From the NCBI RefSeq assembly GCF_001517425.1, contig NZ_FBWL01000157.1, positions 1 through 64,000 on the forward strand: 64,000 nucleotides of DNA, read 5' to 3'. A program made the position numbers and the translations under genes. Below, piece by piece: positions 24,187-33,400 of the stretch. The notes under the pieces were generated by a model that saw only the letters and a program-made list of their open reading frames with translations, was not told where the DNA came from and searched no databases. This stretch comes from Clostridium sp. C105KSO13. GTDB taxonomy: Bacteria > Bacillota > Clostridia > Lachnospirales > Lachnospiraceae. The first letter of the stretch is position 1, and each line of letters begins with the position of its first letter.

Positions 24187-25314
24187 ATGGAAGAGATTAC
24201 AAGTCTGGAAAATCCAGAAGAGTTTTTACAACAACTGCGAGAGATATATGATAAGCGTGAAGAAGAGTTTATACTCCGGGAACATGCACATCAGGAGAAA
24301 GATGCAGCGCTTAAAGGTATGCTTAAAGAGATTGCAGAAAGTAGGAATAAGCTGGACCTGCGGGAAAAAGAAATGAATACTCTGCAGGAGAAAATTAACC
24401 AAAAAGAGATAAACTTCAAGCAAAAAGTGGAAGAACTGGAAGTCAGAAAATCACAGGTGCAGGAGCGGGAGATAAAAATCAGGGAACAGGAAAAAGGCCT
24501 GATCATGAAACATAACTTGGAGCTGGAAACTGTACGAAATGAAGAGATGCGGCTCAAGCGACTGACAGAAGAATATGACTATAAACTTTCTCTGTTGGAT
24601 GAAGGCATGGTAGAAACTTTGCAGCACACTGGGGATAAGGCAGATCTGACAAAATACATGCTTCTAAAAGAGCATGATGAAATGGTTACTGACTTAAATA
24701 AAAAGATACAAAGCTTACAGGCTGAGAAATCCACTCTGCTGACAGAACATGAGAAAACCGTTATTGATTTAAATAAGAAGCTGGAGGGTGCACATGCTGA
24801 TAGAACTACTCTCATGAAAAAGATTGTGGAGTTAAATACGCAATCAATTGCAACGCCTGAGTTGGAAAACCCTCAACAGCAGGTAAGTTCCTCACAGTCT
24901 GATACTGGACAGGGCGAAAAACCTAAGGAGGCACAGAATCCGGGGCATGAAGCCCATGAAGAACTAACTGCAGAAGTACTCCTGCATTATCTGGAGAAGA
25001 ATGAACCGGAACTTGAAAATGTTTCAATCAAACATTCAGATGACGGTGAGCAGCTCCAGGCTTCCTGCGGCAGACTGCAATATAGGTTCTTATTTACAAA
25101 GCCAGCCCAATTTGACCTCTTTGCAGAGAGAAAAAAGAATTCTCAATTGCGAAAGGTATTGGAACAATTGAACAAGGATCATCCAGGCGTTCAGTTCCGA
25201 TATGCAGAGGCAGAGGGCTGTGTTTTTGCCACAGGTTATTTTACCCAGGATATAAATTCGTATGAGCTTATGGAACGGGTAAAGAAGATTAGCAACTGCT
25301 TTCACCAGGATTAG
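24187..25314 (+). CDS. Long coiled-coil protein of the transfer operon
   Basis: 375 residues with the ribosome binding site AAGGAGG. Residues about 8-225 are a nearly continuous charged coiled-coil with heptads (LREKEMNTLQEKINQKEI and similar). A polar linker follows (about 226-260). A compact C-terminal domain (about 262-375) contains LLHYLEKNEPELENVSIKHS and ends ELMERVKKISNCF. No signal peptide, so probably cytosolic. It begins the run leading into type IV secretion genes, so a structural or chaperone role in transfer is possible. No family recognised. Confidence 0.65.
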   Translation: MEEITSLENPEEFLQQLREIYDKREEEFILREHAHQEKDAALKGMLKEIAESRNKLDLREKEMNTLQEKINQKEINFKQKVEELEVRKSQVQEREIKIREQEKGLIMKHNLELETVRNEEMRLKRLTEEYDYKLSLLDEGMVETLQHTGDKADLTKYMLLKEHDEMVTDLNKKIQSLQAEKSTLLTEHEKTVIDLNKKLEGAHADRTTLMKKIVELNTQSIATPELENPQQQVSSSQSDTGQGEKPKEAQNPGHEAHEELTAEVLLHYLEKNEPELENVSIKHSDDGEQLQASCGRLQYRFLFTKPAQFDLFAERKKNSQLRKVLEQLNKDHPGVQFRYAEAEGCVFATGYFTQDINSYELMERVKKISNCFHQD

Positions 25315-25335
25315 ACAAATGCGGGAGGGGACAGT

Positions 25336-25749
25336 ATGGCACATAATTATATAACTCTGGGTATACTCTTAGCATTTCTTTCCGGCGGCTGTATGGTTGT
25401 GTGTTTATTAAATCTTATACGCAGCGAAACCAAAAACAAAAAGCCACTCTATCTAAGAAAGCTACCTAAGAAACCATACCCGAAAGAGTTTGCAGATGCC
25501 CTCAGAAGGTCATATCATACAACGGGTGATATAAGAGGGATGTTGCTCCTATTACAGAGCAAATGGCAAAAAGGGACGGCTGCGAAGAGAATACCTGCAG
25601 CATTGGACTATCTGGAAAACAGCCGTTACCGTGACTATGAGACAACTTTTTTTTATCTATCTGACCAGTCTGCAGATGTTGATACTATTTTGCAGAAGAT
25701 ATTAGAAAAGGAGGTGCGAAAACAAAAAGGATTGGTCTGCAAAGGTTGA
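25336..25749 (+). CDS. Single-span membrane protein, 137 aa
   Basis: An N-terminal helix (about 5-27, YITLGILLAFLSGGCMVVCL) precedes a basic cytosolic-type region (KPLYLRKLPKKPYPKEFADA) and a helical C-terminal part. Ribosome binding site GGGAGGGGAC. It is followed by a 70-bp gap. Its place in the secretion operon suggests a small accessory component. No family recognised. Confidence 0.55.
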   Translation: MAHNYITLGILLAFLSGGCMVVCLLNLIRSETKNKKPLYLRKLPKKPYPKEFADALRRSYHTTGDIRGMLLLLQSKWQKGTAAKRIPAALDYLENSRYRDYETTFFYLSDQSADVDTILQKILEKEVRKQKGLVCKG

Positions 25750-25817
25750 ATATAGAAGCATAAGACATCGATTCATTCGGTGTTTTTTATTGCGAAAAAT
25801 TTGAAAGGAAGAATTAT

Positions 25818-26018
25818 ATGAGAAAAAGTAATTGGAAATCAAAAGTATTGATTGTATTTGCGGTTTTAATAGGGATTGCCGCAGGAGCTGTTGCAGCTGT
25901 TACGATAAATGAAACACATCCGCAGATAACCGGACTGGCTTTTTTTGGAGTATTAGCTATTATTACAATTGTGATTGTTGCAGTAGGAGTGAAAATTCTG
26001 GGAATCGGGAGGGACTAG
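25818..26018 (+). CDS. Small two-helix membrane protein, 66 aa
   Basis: MRKSNWKSKVLIVFAVLIGI starts a first hydrophobic helix; the second is about residues 40-60 (LAFFGVLAIITIVIVAVGVK). Ribosome binding site AAAGGAAG. Immediately upstream of the VirB2-like gene and likely part of the channel or pilin set. Function unknown. Confidence 0.6.
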   Translation: MRKSNWKSKVLIVFAVLIGIAAGAVAAVTINETHPQITGLAFFGVLAIITIVIVAVGVKILGIGRD

Positions 26019-26022
26019 ATAC

Positions 26023-26361
26023 ATGCGAAAAAAATTTGAGAAAAGAGTATTACGTTCCGGAAAAGCTTTGTTTTTGGCAACTTCACTTACATTGCTTTTT
26101 ACTATGCCGGTTTTTGCGGCAGGCAGTGGTGCGTCAATCGTAACGAACGGTTTTGACCAAATCTATACAATTATTGCGGCCCTCGTATCTTCAATAGGTA
26201 CATTACTTCTGCTTTGGGGGTTGTTTGAATGGGCGCAATCACTTAATACTCAGGATGGAGGTGCACAGTCTATGGCCTTCAAGCGTATTGCTTCAGGATT
26301 GGTAGCCACATTGGGGCCACAGTTGGTTCCGATCATCAATTCCTCAATAGGAAAAGCTTAG
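26023..26361 (+). CDS. VirB2/TrbC-like pilin-type subunit
   Basis: 112 residues. A signal peptide (about 1-32, ending PVFAAG) is followed by two hydrophobic helices (IYTIIAALVSSIGTLLLLWG and a second near LVATLGPQLVPII) joined by a short polar loop (AQSLNTQDGGAQSM). This size and topology are those of the VirB2/Maff2 family in clostridial conjugative elements. It would assemble a pilus or pore component in the membrane. It begins 5 bp after the previous gene. Confidence 0.75.
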   Translation: MRKKFEKRVLRSGKALFLATSLTLLFTMPVFAAGSGASIVTNGFDQIYTIIAALVSSIGTLLLLWGLFEWAQSLNTQDGGAQSMAFKRIASGLVATLGPQLVPIINSSIGKA

Positions 26362-26373
26362 GGGGATATAATT

Positions 26374-27201
26374 ATGCCAGAATGGGTAAGCGAACTTTTA
26401 AATGACATGTTCATGGGACCGTTTTTTGTGGCTGCAAAGTGGATCTGGAACTGGTGCATGGGCTTATGCACAGGAGTCATGACAAAATCCCCTCAGACTT
26501 TTTCAGCAGAAACGTGGCAATTCGTGACGGAAACACTGTATCCATGGTCCTTGGCAATCGGGGTAGCCTGTCTGAATCTGTTTTTTATCATCGGGTTTTT
26601 AAAGGCATCTTCAAACTTAAAAGAAAATATTACACTGGAGATGAGTGTGGAAGCGATGATTCGGCTTGTAGCAGTCAATGCGCTGCTGCAGGCCGGTCTT
26701 AAGCTTATCAGCACATTTTTTACCATGGCTTCCGCATTGGCGGGGCAGGTGGCTGGTTTCCAGCAGCCTGAGTTTTTTACCTCGGATCATGATATAGGTG
26801 CTAATTTATTTTGGTGGCTGTTTGGGTTTGGGTATTTTCTTGTTGCAGTGGTGTGTGCAATTCTTATTTTCCTGACGCTTTATGGCAGGTATATCAAACT
26901 GTATATGCTACTGATTACCTACCCCATTGCAATGCCCACGATTGTTGCTGGAAGGGGAGTAGACTCCACTGCTTATGCGTGGTTAAAAACATTCTTGTCC
27001 AATGTATTTGAGATTGTGGCGATTGCCCTTACGATGTCTATTGCAGGCAGGCTGATCAGCGGCATTACACTTCCGGATGCAGGATTTGCAAGCAATTTTG
27101 ATGGCTTTAAACAAGGGATGCATTCCATTATATATATGATACTAATGGCAACATCCGTAAAGGGAACGCCGGCGTTTATAAATAAAGCGTTCAACCTGTA
27201 G
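26374..27201 (+). CDS. VirB6/TrbL-like conjugation channel protein
   Basis: 275 residues with five or more membrane helices, for example LGVACLNLFFIIGF-type at about 55, FLVAVVCAILIFLTLYG at about 150-170, and LLITYPIAMPTIVAG. It contains a Gly/Ala-rich loop and the family's C-terminal SVKGTPAFINKAFNL, the end usual in these clostridial VirB6-like proteins. It would form the inner-membrane channel with VirB3-like and VirB4 proteins encoded next. Ribosome binding site GGGGGATATAATT. Confidence 0.82.
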   Translation: MPEWVSELLNDMFMGPFFVAAKWIWNWCMGLCTGVMTKSPQTFSAETWQFVTETLYPWSLAIGVACLNLFFIIGFLKASSNLKENITLEMSVEAMIRLVAVNALLQAGLKLISTFFTMASALAGQVAGFQQPEFFTSDHDIGANLFWWLFGFGYFLVAVVCAILIFLTLYGRYIKLYMLLITYPIAMPTIVAGRGVDSTAYAWLKTFLSNVFEIVAIALTMSIAGRLISGITLPDAGFASNFDGFKQGMHSIIYMILMATSVKGTPAFINKAFNL

Positions 27202-27228
27202 ATGTAGATTTTGAGGAGAAGATATAAA

Positions 27229-27588
27229 TTGAAGATAGATATGAACAAAGATTTTGAAAAGGATTTTAAAAGCACGATATGGAAGGGGCTGGGGGGCATG
27301 GAGTTGCTGTCCGCTACAGTTGCACTTTTAACTGCAGGGGCTGTAGCCATTGCAGTTTGGTACTTTACCAGAATTCCTCCTAACGTATGTATATACATGG
27401 GCATACCGATAATGTTACCGATTGCGGCAATGGGGTTTGTAAAATATCAGGGCGCATCTTTGTGGGAACTCGTAAAAAACTTCCGATATTTTTTTAAAAC
27501 CAGTGAATTACCATTTGAAGCAGAGGAACACAAGGAAGATTTACATGTTTTTACAATGGCAAGTCGCAGGAGAAAGGAGAGACGATAG
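27229..27588 (+). CDS. PrgI/VirB3-like membrane protein
   Basis: TTG at 27229, placed 9 nt after GAGGAG; an ATG at 27241 is an alternative. About 119 residues: a short cytosolic start (NKDFEKDFKSTIWKGL) and two helices (LLSATVALLTAGAVAIAVWY and NVCIYMGIPIMLPIAAMGFV). A basic cytosolic tail ends SRRRKERR. This matches the PrgI family, the Gram-positive equivalent of VirB3, always next to VirB4. It is followed with no gap by the VirB4 gene. Confidence 0.8.
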   Translation: MKIDMNKDFEKDFKSTIWKGLGGMELLSATVALLTAGAVAIAVWYFTRIPPNVCIYMGIPIMLPIAAMGFVKYQGASLWELVKNFRYFFKTSELPFEAEEHKEDLHVFTMASRRRKERR

Positions 27589-30303
27589 GTGGCAGTATAT
27601 AACGGAAACAGAGCATTTTCTTCAAAAAAGCAGAAATCAATCCCTGCTGTACCAATACCTAAGAATGTTAAGCAGGCCTTTAATGTAGATCGTGCCTTTA
27701 GGAACGGAATATTTAAGATAGAGCCTAAAAGCAGGCAGGCCCTATATGACAGGTGTTATATATTCGAGGATATAAATTATATTAATAAAAATAAGGGTGA
27801 ACAGAAAACATTTTTACTGGATCTGATGATGTGGCTTAATTCTATTGATGTTGAATTTAAAATTACTTTGGCAAATGAACATCAGAGTATGGAGAACTTT
27901 CTGGCAGCCATACGCTCGGAAAAGAACAGAGAGAAGTATCCGGATATCGCACAGGGAATCCGAAAATGGCAGGAAGATAATCTGGATGAAGTAAATCCGA
28001 ATGTGACTACATTGCGGTATCTTACGGTAACTTGCCGGGCAGATACTGAAGCAAATGCCAGAGTATACTTAAACGCCCTTGAGAGTACAATTTTTGAGGC
28101 ATTTTCAGGATGGGACAGCCGAATTGAAAAATTATCTGCGGAGGAAAGGCTTTATACATTACAGAAGATCACGCAGCCTGGCAGAGAAGATGAGAAAGAG
28201 TATATATCCTCTTTAGATAAGCATAGAGACTGGAAAAATGATGTCCTACCCAGAAGCATAAAACAATATAAGAATTTTATGATCATGGGAGATACTTACG
28301 TTTCGATACTTTTTGGTTCTAAGTATCGAAAGACTGTCGACTCCGACACTTTCATTCGCAATCTGTCAAATGTTTCGTACCCGTCGGTTATCACAATGGA
28401 TTTTGCTCCTGTAGGAACGGAAGTCGTGAACGATAAGCTGATTGCGGCTCAAATGAATAATGATACGGCGATCGCAGGTGAACTTGAACAGAAGAATAAG
28501 GCCGGCCAGTTAGTTACACAGCCTTCTTTTCCAAAGAAAAAGCGAAGCAGGGAAATTGAAAACTATATTGACCAGGTAGATGAAAATGATGAAAAGGGTT
28601 TTTTTATGAATCTACTGCTCATTATTACAGCTCCGGATGAAGATACATTGGCATCCCGGATCCAGGAAATGCAGGAGCTCGGGAAAAAGGAAGGATGTCT
28701 TTTTGAAACCTGTGACTGGAAACAATTGAAAGCGTGGAACACAGCGCTTCCGGTGGGCGGAAGACAGGTAGATTACATGAGGTTTTTCCTTACCTCTTCC
28801 TTAGTTGCATTTCAGCCCTATCACGCTCAGGACATCATCGAACCAGGAGGGCAGATGTTAGGATTAAACCTGACTACAAAACGCTTTATCATTGGGAATC
28901 GGAAAGGGCTGCCTAATCCACATGGCATTATTGTCGGCTTTTCAGGTTCAGGCAAGTCCATGCTAATAAAGTTGACAGAAGTGTCCCAGACGCTGCTTTC
29001 AACATCAGATGACATTGTAATCCTCGATCCGCAAAACGAATTTATGGATATAGTAGAACGGTATAATGGCGTGTATTTTGACCTGACACCCAAAAGCGGA
29101 ATTTACTTGAATGGATTTGAGGTATCACAGGAAGCATTTCGTAGCACGGGAAAAGTACGCAATGAGTTTATTGCAACGCAAACGGAATATGCTAAAAGTC
29201 TCTGTGCAGCCGCTATGAAAAACATTCAGGTCACACAGGAACATGATTCTGTGATAAGCCGTTGTACAGAGCGCATGTTTGAAAAGGTTTTTGAACAGAA
29301 AAATCTAAAAAATCAACCAACTCTTATCTGGCTTAGGGAAGAAATCGGTGAGGAGCTAAAAAAGGTGGAAAATCCTCATGATGAGGAGATCATCAGGCCA
29401 ATCTATAATTGCCTAGAAGAGTATACATCCGGGAGCTGTGACATGCTTGCACATCCTTCAAATATTGAGTTTAACAACCGATTGGTGGGCTTTGGTTTAG
29501 CGAACGTGCCGGAAAATAACTGGGAAGCAGTTATGGTCACCATTTTGCATTACCTATCAACCAGAATGGACTATAACAAAAAACTACAGAAAGCAACGCA
29601 TCTGATCGTGGATGAAGCACAGTACGTATCAAAAAAGCCGGGCTCTGCTGATCAGTTAAATAATGCGGTTCTGACGTTCCGTAAGTTTGGCGGAATTGTA
29701 ACAATAGCAATGCAGAATGTAACAGCGGCTCTGTCGAATCCTAAGCTGACGGAGCTGTTTCAAAATTGCTCTTACAAATGTTTTCTGGATCAGGGTGGTG
29801 TAGATGCAAAGAGTCTTGCTGCCATACAGGAATTAAGTGCAAAGGAATACAAGGCATTAGGTTCCGGGAAAGTAGGCTGCGGGGTAATGGTGTGGAATAA
29901 AAGGATAGCATTGTTTAATGCACGGATTGAGAAGGATAATCCTTTGTTTACGCAATATACGACAAACTTTCATGAGGAGGCCGGAAAGAATGTACCGGAT
30001 TACGGTACGCTGGAGGTAAAAGATTATGTACCGGATTCCGGTACACAGCATGAAATATCTGAGATAAATACTGTCAGGCAGAAAGCCCCAAATACAGATG
30101 CTCCTTCCGAAAATGATGAACGGAGAAAACAATATCAGCAGCTATTGCAGATTGCCGAGTTATCTGCAATTGATGTGCAGGATGTAATGGAGGTTCTGCA
30201 TTTGTCTAAAGACGAAAGCCTGAAACTTCTGACAGACATGGTGGACACGCACCTTCTGATAGCAGATAAGACGGAGGCAGGAAGATACCGAAAGGCGGCC
30301 TAA
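27589..30303 (+). CDS. virB4: VirB4-family conjugation ATPase
   Basis: 904 residues. GTG start directly after the preceding stop. Walker A GFSGSGKS at about 449-456, Walker B LIVDEAQY at about 675, and further RecA-like motifs (DPQNEFMDI). It would power substrate transfer and pilus assembly. The tail after about 800 is unusual: V-P-D-Y-G-T (802-807) and V-P-D-S-G-T (814-819), each encoded by a copy of the 17-bp palindrome, precede an extra helical domain (QQLLQIAELSAIDVQDVMEV). The last base overlaps the next ATG. Confidence 0.93.
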   Translation: MAVYNGNRAFSSKKQKSIPAVPIPKNVKQAFNVDRAFRNGIFKIEPKSRQALYDRCYIFEDINYINKNKGEQKTFLLDLMMWLNSIDVEFKITLANEHQSMENFLAAIRSEKNREKYPDIAQGIRKWQEDNLDEVNPNVTTLRYLTVTCRADTEANARVYLNALESTIFEAFSGWDSRIEKLSAEERLYTLQKITQPGREDEKEYISSLDKHRDWKNDVLPRSIKQYKNFMIMGDTYVSILFGSKYRKTVDSDTFIRNLSNVSYPSVITMDFAPVGTEVVNDKLIAAQMNNDTAIAGELEQKNKAGQLVTQPSFPKKKRSREIENYIDQVDENDEKGFFMNLLLIITAPDEDTLASRIQEMQELGKKEGCLFETCDWKQLKAWNTALPVGGRQVDYMRFFLTSSLVAFQPYHAQDIIEPGGQMLGLNLTTKRFIIGNRKGLPNPHGIIVGFSGSGKSMLIKLTEVSQTLLSTSDDIVILDPQNEFMDIVERYNGVYFDLTPKSGIYLNGFEVSQEAFRSTGKVRNEFIATQTEYAKSLCAAAMKNIQVTQEHDSVISRCTERMFEKVFEQKNLKNQPTLIWLREEIGEELKKVENPHDEEIIRPIYNCLEEYTSGSCDMLAHPSNIEFNNRLVGFGLANVPENNWEAVMVTILHYLSTRMDYNKKLQKATHLIVDEAQYVSKKPGSADQLNNAVLTFRKFGGIVTIAMQNVTAALSNPKLTELFQNCSYKCFLDQGGVDAKSLAAIQELSAKEYKALGSGKVGCGVMVWNKRIALFNARIEKDNPLFTQYTTNFHEEAGKNVPDYGTLEVKDYVPDSGTQHEISEINTVRQKAPNTDAPSENDERRKQYQQLLQIAELSAIDVQDVMEVLHLSKDESLKLLTDMVDTHLLIADKTEAGRYRKAA
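29992..30008. repeat. 17-bp palindrome, site 10 (in virB4)
   Basis: GTACCGGATTACGGTAC, read as V-P-D-Y-G-T; one mismatch pair inside the arms. Confidence 0.8.
30028..30044. repeat. 17-bp palindrome, site 11 (in virB4)
   Basis: GTACCGGATTCCGGTAC, read as V-P-D-S-G-T, 36 bp after site 10; perfect 7-bp arms. Confidence 0.85.
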
Positions 30304-32144
30304 TGAAAATCAATGAATCCAAAGATAAGGAATTACAGTTAATAAATGGATCCCTTCAGGTGGCAGGAAAGAGTGTAAAGTTTGCAAAGCAGAATCTTAA
30401 AACCCTAAATATGGGGAATGACTTTGATGATGAGGAGGAAGAAGATGAGCATGGAAACCTGAATATAGATCCCAGCTGCTTTATGACAAGACAGGAGGCG
30501 GCTCAGTGGAACAGGCTGTCAGATTCCCAAAAGAATAAATTTGTTAAAGATGGTATAAGGGAGGCAGAGAGGTCTTTTAGGGCTAAGAGTAAAGGTAAGA
30601 CAACAAGCAGATTATTCCAGGAATACCTGCAGGATAAAGAATTAGAAACGGATATGGCGGTTGTTTCTCATCTGCCACAAAGCCATAAAAGCAACAGGGC
30701 GGATCGTTATCCAGGAAAGAAAGCGGATATTGGACGGAAAAAAAACGTGCAGCAAAACATCCTTTCTTCACAGATACCTGCCCAAGGTATTACAACACAG
30801 GGCGATGCAAGTAAATTTGTAGAATCAGGAGGTCAGGCTGCGTCAAAAATAATCGGAACTGAAACGACAGGTGCGATTGCGGTTCAGGCAAGTGAAGCAG
30901 CAGCCACAGGAGGTGTCAATCTTGCTCTGGAAGCAGGAAAAAGGGCAGCGTCAGCCTTCAAAGAATCTATAGAAGCACATGCCGTGGTTGCAGATAAAGC
31001 TATATACTCAGCCCAGCAAAAAATGCAGGCAGTAAAAGCGCAGAATAAGGAAATGGGAACGTTGCCCTCGGCTGTAACCTATATTGGTGCCGCTGTGGCC
31101 GCTGCTTTTTTATCGGTAGCAGCTGTAATCGTTCAGGCCGCTGTGGCTCTGGTAACCTCTCTACTGGCCGTGCTGGTAACAGTAGCTGTAACCGTTGTTG
31201 TTGCGGTCGTTATTGTTGGAGTTCTGGCATCTATAATCGTTGCTATTGTATCTAGTTTAGATAAGACTGGAACGGGTGGTGCAGAGCAGATTGTAAAGGT
31301 GGCACTTGCTGAGGAAGGAGTTACAGACGGAACAAAATATTGGACGTATACTATGGGAAATGCTTTTTCAGATGGAAACGCAACACCATGGTGTGCCTGT
31401 TTTGTTTCCTGGTGTGCCAATGAATGTGGTTACCTAGATGAGGGTACATTCCCGAAATCAGCATCGGTTGCAACATACCGGAGATTTTTCCGTGAGAAAA
31501 ATCAACTACATGAAGAGAAAAGCTATATCCCCAAAACTGGGGATTTAATCTTGTTTGGAGCAGATGAACATATAGGAATTGTCCAATATACAGAAGGCGG
31601 AAGAGTCATAACAATTGAAGGTAATACATCGGATGCAGTACATAGTAGAAGCTATGAACTTGGCAGCTCCTATATTACAGGATATTGTGCTCCAGAATAT
31701 CCGGAAGGTGCGCAGATTGTGATACCGGATGGTATGGGAATATATCATACATATATGGGCTGGCAGACTATAACAAGCCCAACCAGCTTACAGTACCAGC
31801 TGCGTGAAGCAAGCCGAGAACATTACGATACAGAGGGCTTTGCGAAAATAGACGGGCGCTATGTGATTGCCTGCACAACCACATTTGGTAGCGTTGGTGA
31901 TTATGTGGATTTCTATAGAGAAGATGGTTCTATCGTTCACACTGTAATCGGAGATATTAAGAACCAGAATGATCCGGGCTGTAACAAATATGGACATGCA
32001 GATGGTCAGTGTGTTGTTGAGTATGTAGTACAGAAAAGTACATGGTATCCGATACATGCAAACCCGGGATCATCAGGCTGCCACCCGGAATGGAATTCAC
32101 GAGTGGTTAAGGCGGTAAAGCTGGGTAAGAATTATTTTAAATAA
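30303..32144 (+). CDS. Membrane-anchored CHAP-domain peptidoglycan hydrolase
   Basis: 613 residues. A charged N-terminal cytosolic region (about 1-255) is followed by a strongly hydrophobic stretch (about 256-318, VTYIGAAVAAAFLSVAAVIV onwards). A CHAP domain follows at about 330-465, with catalytic Cys in WCACFVSWC (about 364) and His in DEHIGIVQY (about 421). A further C-terminal domain (from about 480) carries CTTTFGSVGDYVDFYREDG. It would cut the cell wall locally for the channel (VirB1-like role). Overlaps virB4 by one base. The extra C-terminal domain is not recognised. Confidence 0.88.
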   Translation: MKINESKDKELQLINGSLQVAGKSVKFAKQNLKTLNMGNDFDDEEEEDEHGNLNIDPSCFMTRQEAAQWNRLSDSQKNKFVKDGIREAERSFRAKSKGKTTSRLFQEYLQDKELETDMAVVSHLPQSHKSNRADRYPGKKADIGRKKNVQQNILSSQIPAQGITTQGDASKFVESGGQAASKIIGTETTGAIAVQASEAAATGGVNLALEAGKRAASAFKESIEAHAVVADKAIYSAQQKMQAVKAQNKEMGTLPSAVTYIGAAVAAAFLSVAAVIVQAAVALVTSLLAVLVTVAVTVVVAVVIVGVLASIIVAIVSSLDKTGTGGAEQIVKVALAEEGVTDGTKYWTYTMGNAFSDGNATPWCACFVSWCANECGYLDEGTFPKSASVATYRRFFREKNQLHEEKSYIPKTGDLILFGADEHIGIVQYTEGGRVITIEGNTSDAVHSRSYELGSSYITGYCAPEYPEGAQIVIPDGMGIYHTYMGWQTITSPTSLQYQLREASREHYDTEGFAKIDGRYVIACTTTFGSVGDYVDFYREDGSIVHTVIGDIKNQNDPGCNKYGHADGQCVVEYVVQKSTWYPIHANPGSSGCHPEWNSRVVKAVKLGKNYFK

Positions 32145-32173
32145 GTGAAGAAACAGATCGGAGGTTGTAGGAA

Positions 32174-33007
32174 ATGAGACTTAAAAAGAAAGAAATTATT
32201 TTCATCAGCAGCATTTTTATATGTCTTATTCTATTTTTCGTTGGCAACGCTTTTTATATAAAAAATTCAGCGCAAAAGGCTGCAAGAAAAGAGACTAAGC
32301 AGGAAGTAAAGAAAGCAGCAACAAAAGATACTGGGGAATCAGAGGCGCCGATGAAAAATAAAGAACTCACTTTCGAGGGATTTTCGTTTTTAGAATCCTC
32401 TTTTTCTGAGGTACAGACAATAGAGCTGGAGAAAGAGATTACAGATTTTTTATCTCAGGACGTAGCCTATAATTCTGTTACAACAGTCACTTGCAAGGAG
32501 GAAGCAGTACAGACTGAAAATAGGATTGAGTTTTACTGTATATTGAATGATGAAAACAGCACTGTCTTACAAGCAATTTATGATAGAAACAGTGAGAAAT
32601 TCCGATTTTGGACAGAAGTGATTTCCGGCGAGGAAATTGAGCAAAGCTGGGAAGAAAAACAAGATTCCATTATGGGGACAAAAGAATGGGAAGAGGAAGA
32701 AAAACTTCCTAGTGAATGGGAATATGAAGATAAGGAGCCTGTACCTGTGGATCTGTCTCAAAAGCAATTGCTGGACGGAAAAATTCCTAAAGAAAATCTT
32801 GATTTGCTGGGGGGAAAAATGCTTAAATTCCTACAAGAAAATAGTGAGCTTCGGCGTGAAATTTCAATTCAAAATTCTGTAAAAGAAACAGAAGAAGTAG
32901 TAGAGTTTTGGGGCGGATTTGATACGCCAAGACTGGATAAAAAGGAGTTACACATCATATATGATAAAAGTGGAAAGAACTTCCAATTCGCTTTGCAGGA
33001 GGACTGA
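32174..33007 (+). CDS. Single-pass membrane protein of the transfer operon
   Basis: 277 residues. An N-terminal anchor (about 8-28, IFISSIFICLILFFVGNAFY) is followed by a Lys/Glu-rich stalk (about 30-60) and an extracytoplasmic part with two similar halves. The first runs FLSQDVAYNSVTTVTCKEEA to IYDRNSEKFRF; the second runs FLQENSELRREISIQNSVKE to IYDKSGKNFQF. The duplicated fold and the position suggest a VirB8-like or channel-stabilising protein, without sequence proof. Ribosome binding site GGAGGTTGTAGGAA. Confidence 0.6.
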   Translation: MRLKKKEIIFISSIFICLILFFVGNAFYIKNSAQKAARKETKQEVKKAATKDTGESEAPMKNKELTFEGFSFLESSFSEVQTIELEKEITDFLSQDVAYNSVTTVTCKEEAVQTENRIEFYCILNDENSTVLQAIYDRNSEKFRFWTEVISGEEIEQSWEEKQDSIMGTKEWEEEEKLPSEWEYEDKEPVPVDLSQKQLLDGKIPKENLDLLGGKMLKFLQENSELRREISIQNSVKETEEVVEFWGGFDTPRLDKKELHIIYDKSGKNFQFALQED

Positions 33008-33009
33008 GA

Positions 33010-33327
33010 ATGGGTGATAAAATAAGAGAAAAACTTATGTATGAATATGAAATTTTCTTTCTCGATTGTATGAGGTTAAGCAGGTCGGGAGTATATGCCA
33101 GAAGTGGTGAAATTGAATTGAAAAAGCAGCTTATAATCATTCTAAGAAAAAAACTTGTTGAAGATAATATCCCCTATGCAAAACTAATTCAGTTGGACAA
33201 CATTTTGGAAGAGATATACCGGTATGCAAAGGATTATGAAAACTTAGGACTAAGTCTGGAAAATGTGGTTCAAAAATGGTTAGATGAGATGGGAGTAATT
33301 CTGTTTACAGTCGGGAATAGGATTTAA
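33010..33327 (+). CDS. Hypothetical helical protein, 105 aa
   Basis: Starts 3 bp after the preceding stop. All-helical, charged: MGDKIREKLMYEYEIFFLDC, then a conserved-looking YARSGEIELKKQL and a long C-terminal helix. It resembles, loosely, DUF3848-type proteins of clostridial ICEs. The last gene of the first transfer operon. Confidence 0.5.
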   Translation: MGDKIREKLMYEYEIFFLDCMRLSRSGVYARSGEIELKKQLIIILRKKLVEDNIPYAKLIQLDNILEEIYRYAKDYENLGLSLENVVQKWLDEMGVILFTVGNRI

Positions 33328-33400
33328 TAAGCTGAAATATAAAATACTCTGTAACTGAAATATGTGCTATAATCAGGAAAAGAAAAACAGGAGACAGGAT

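Noticed and set aside
33362-33400. Earlier ATG for the first Fic gene
   Set aside because: It overlaps a TATAAT element and has no ribosome binding site; the ATG at 33401 has one.
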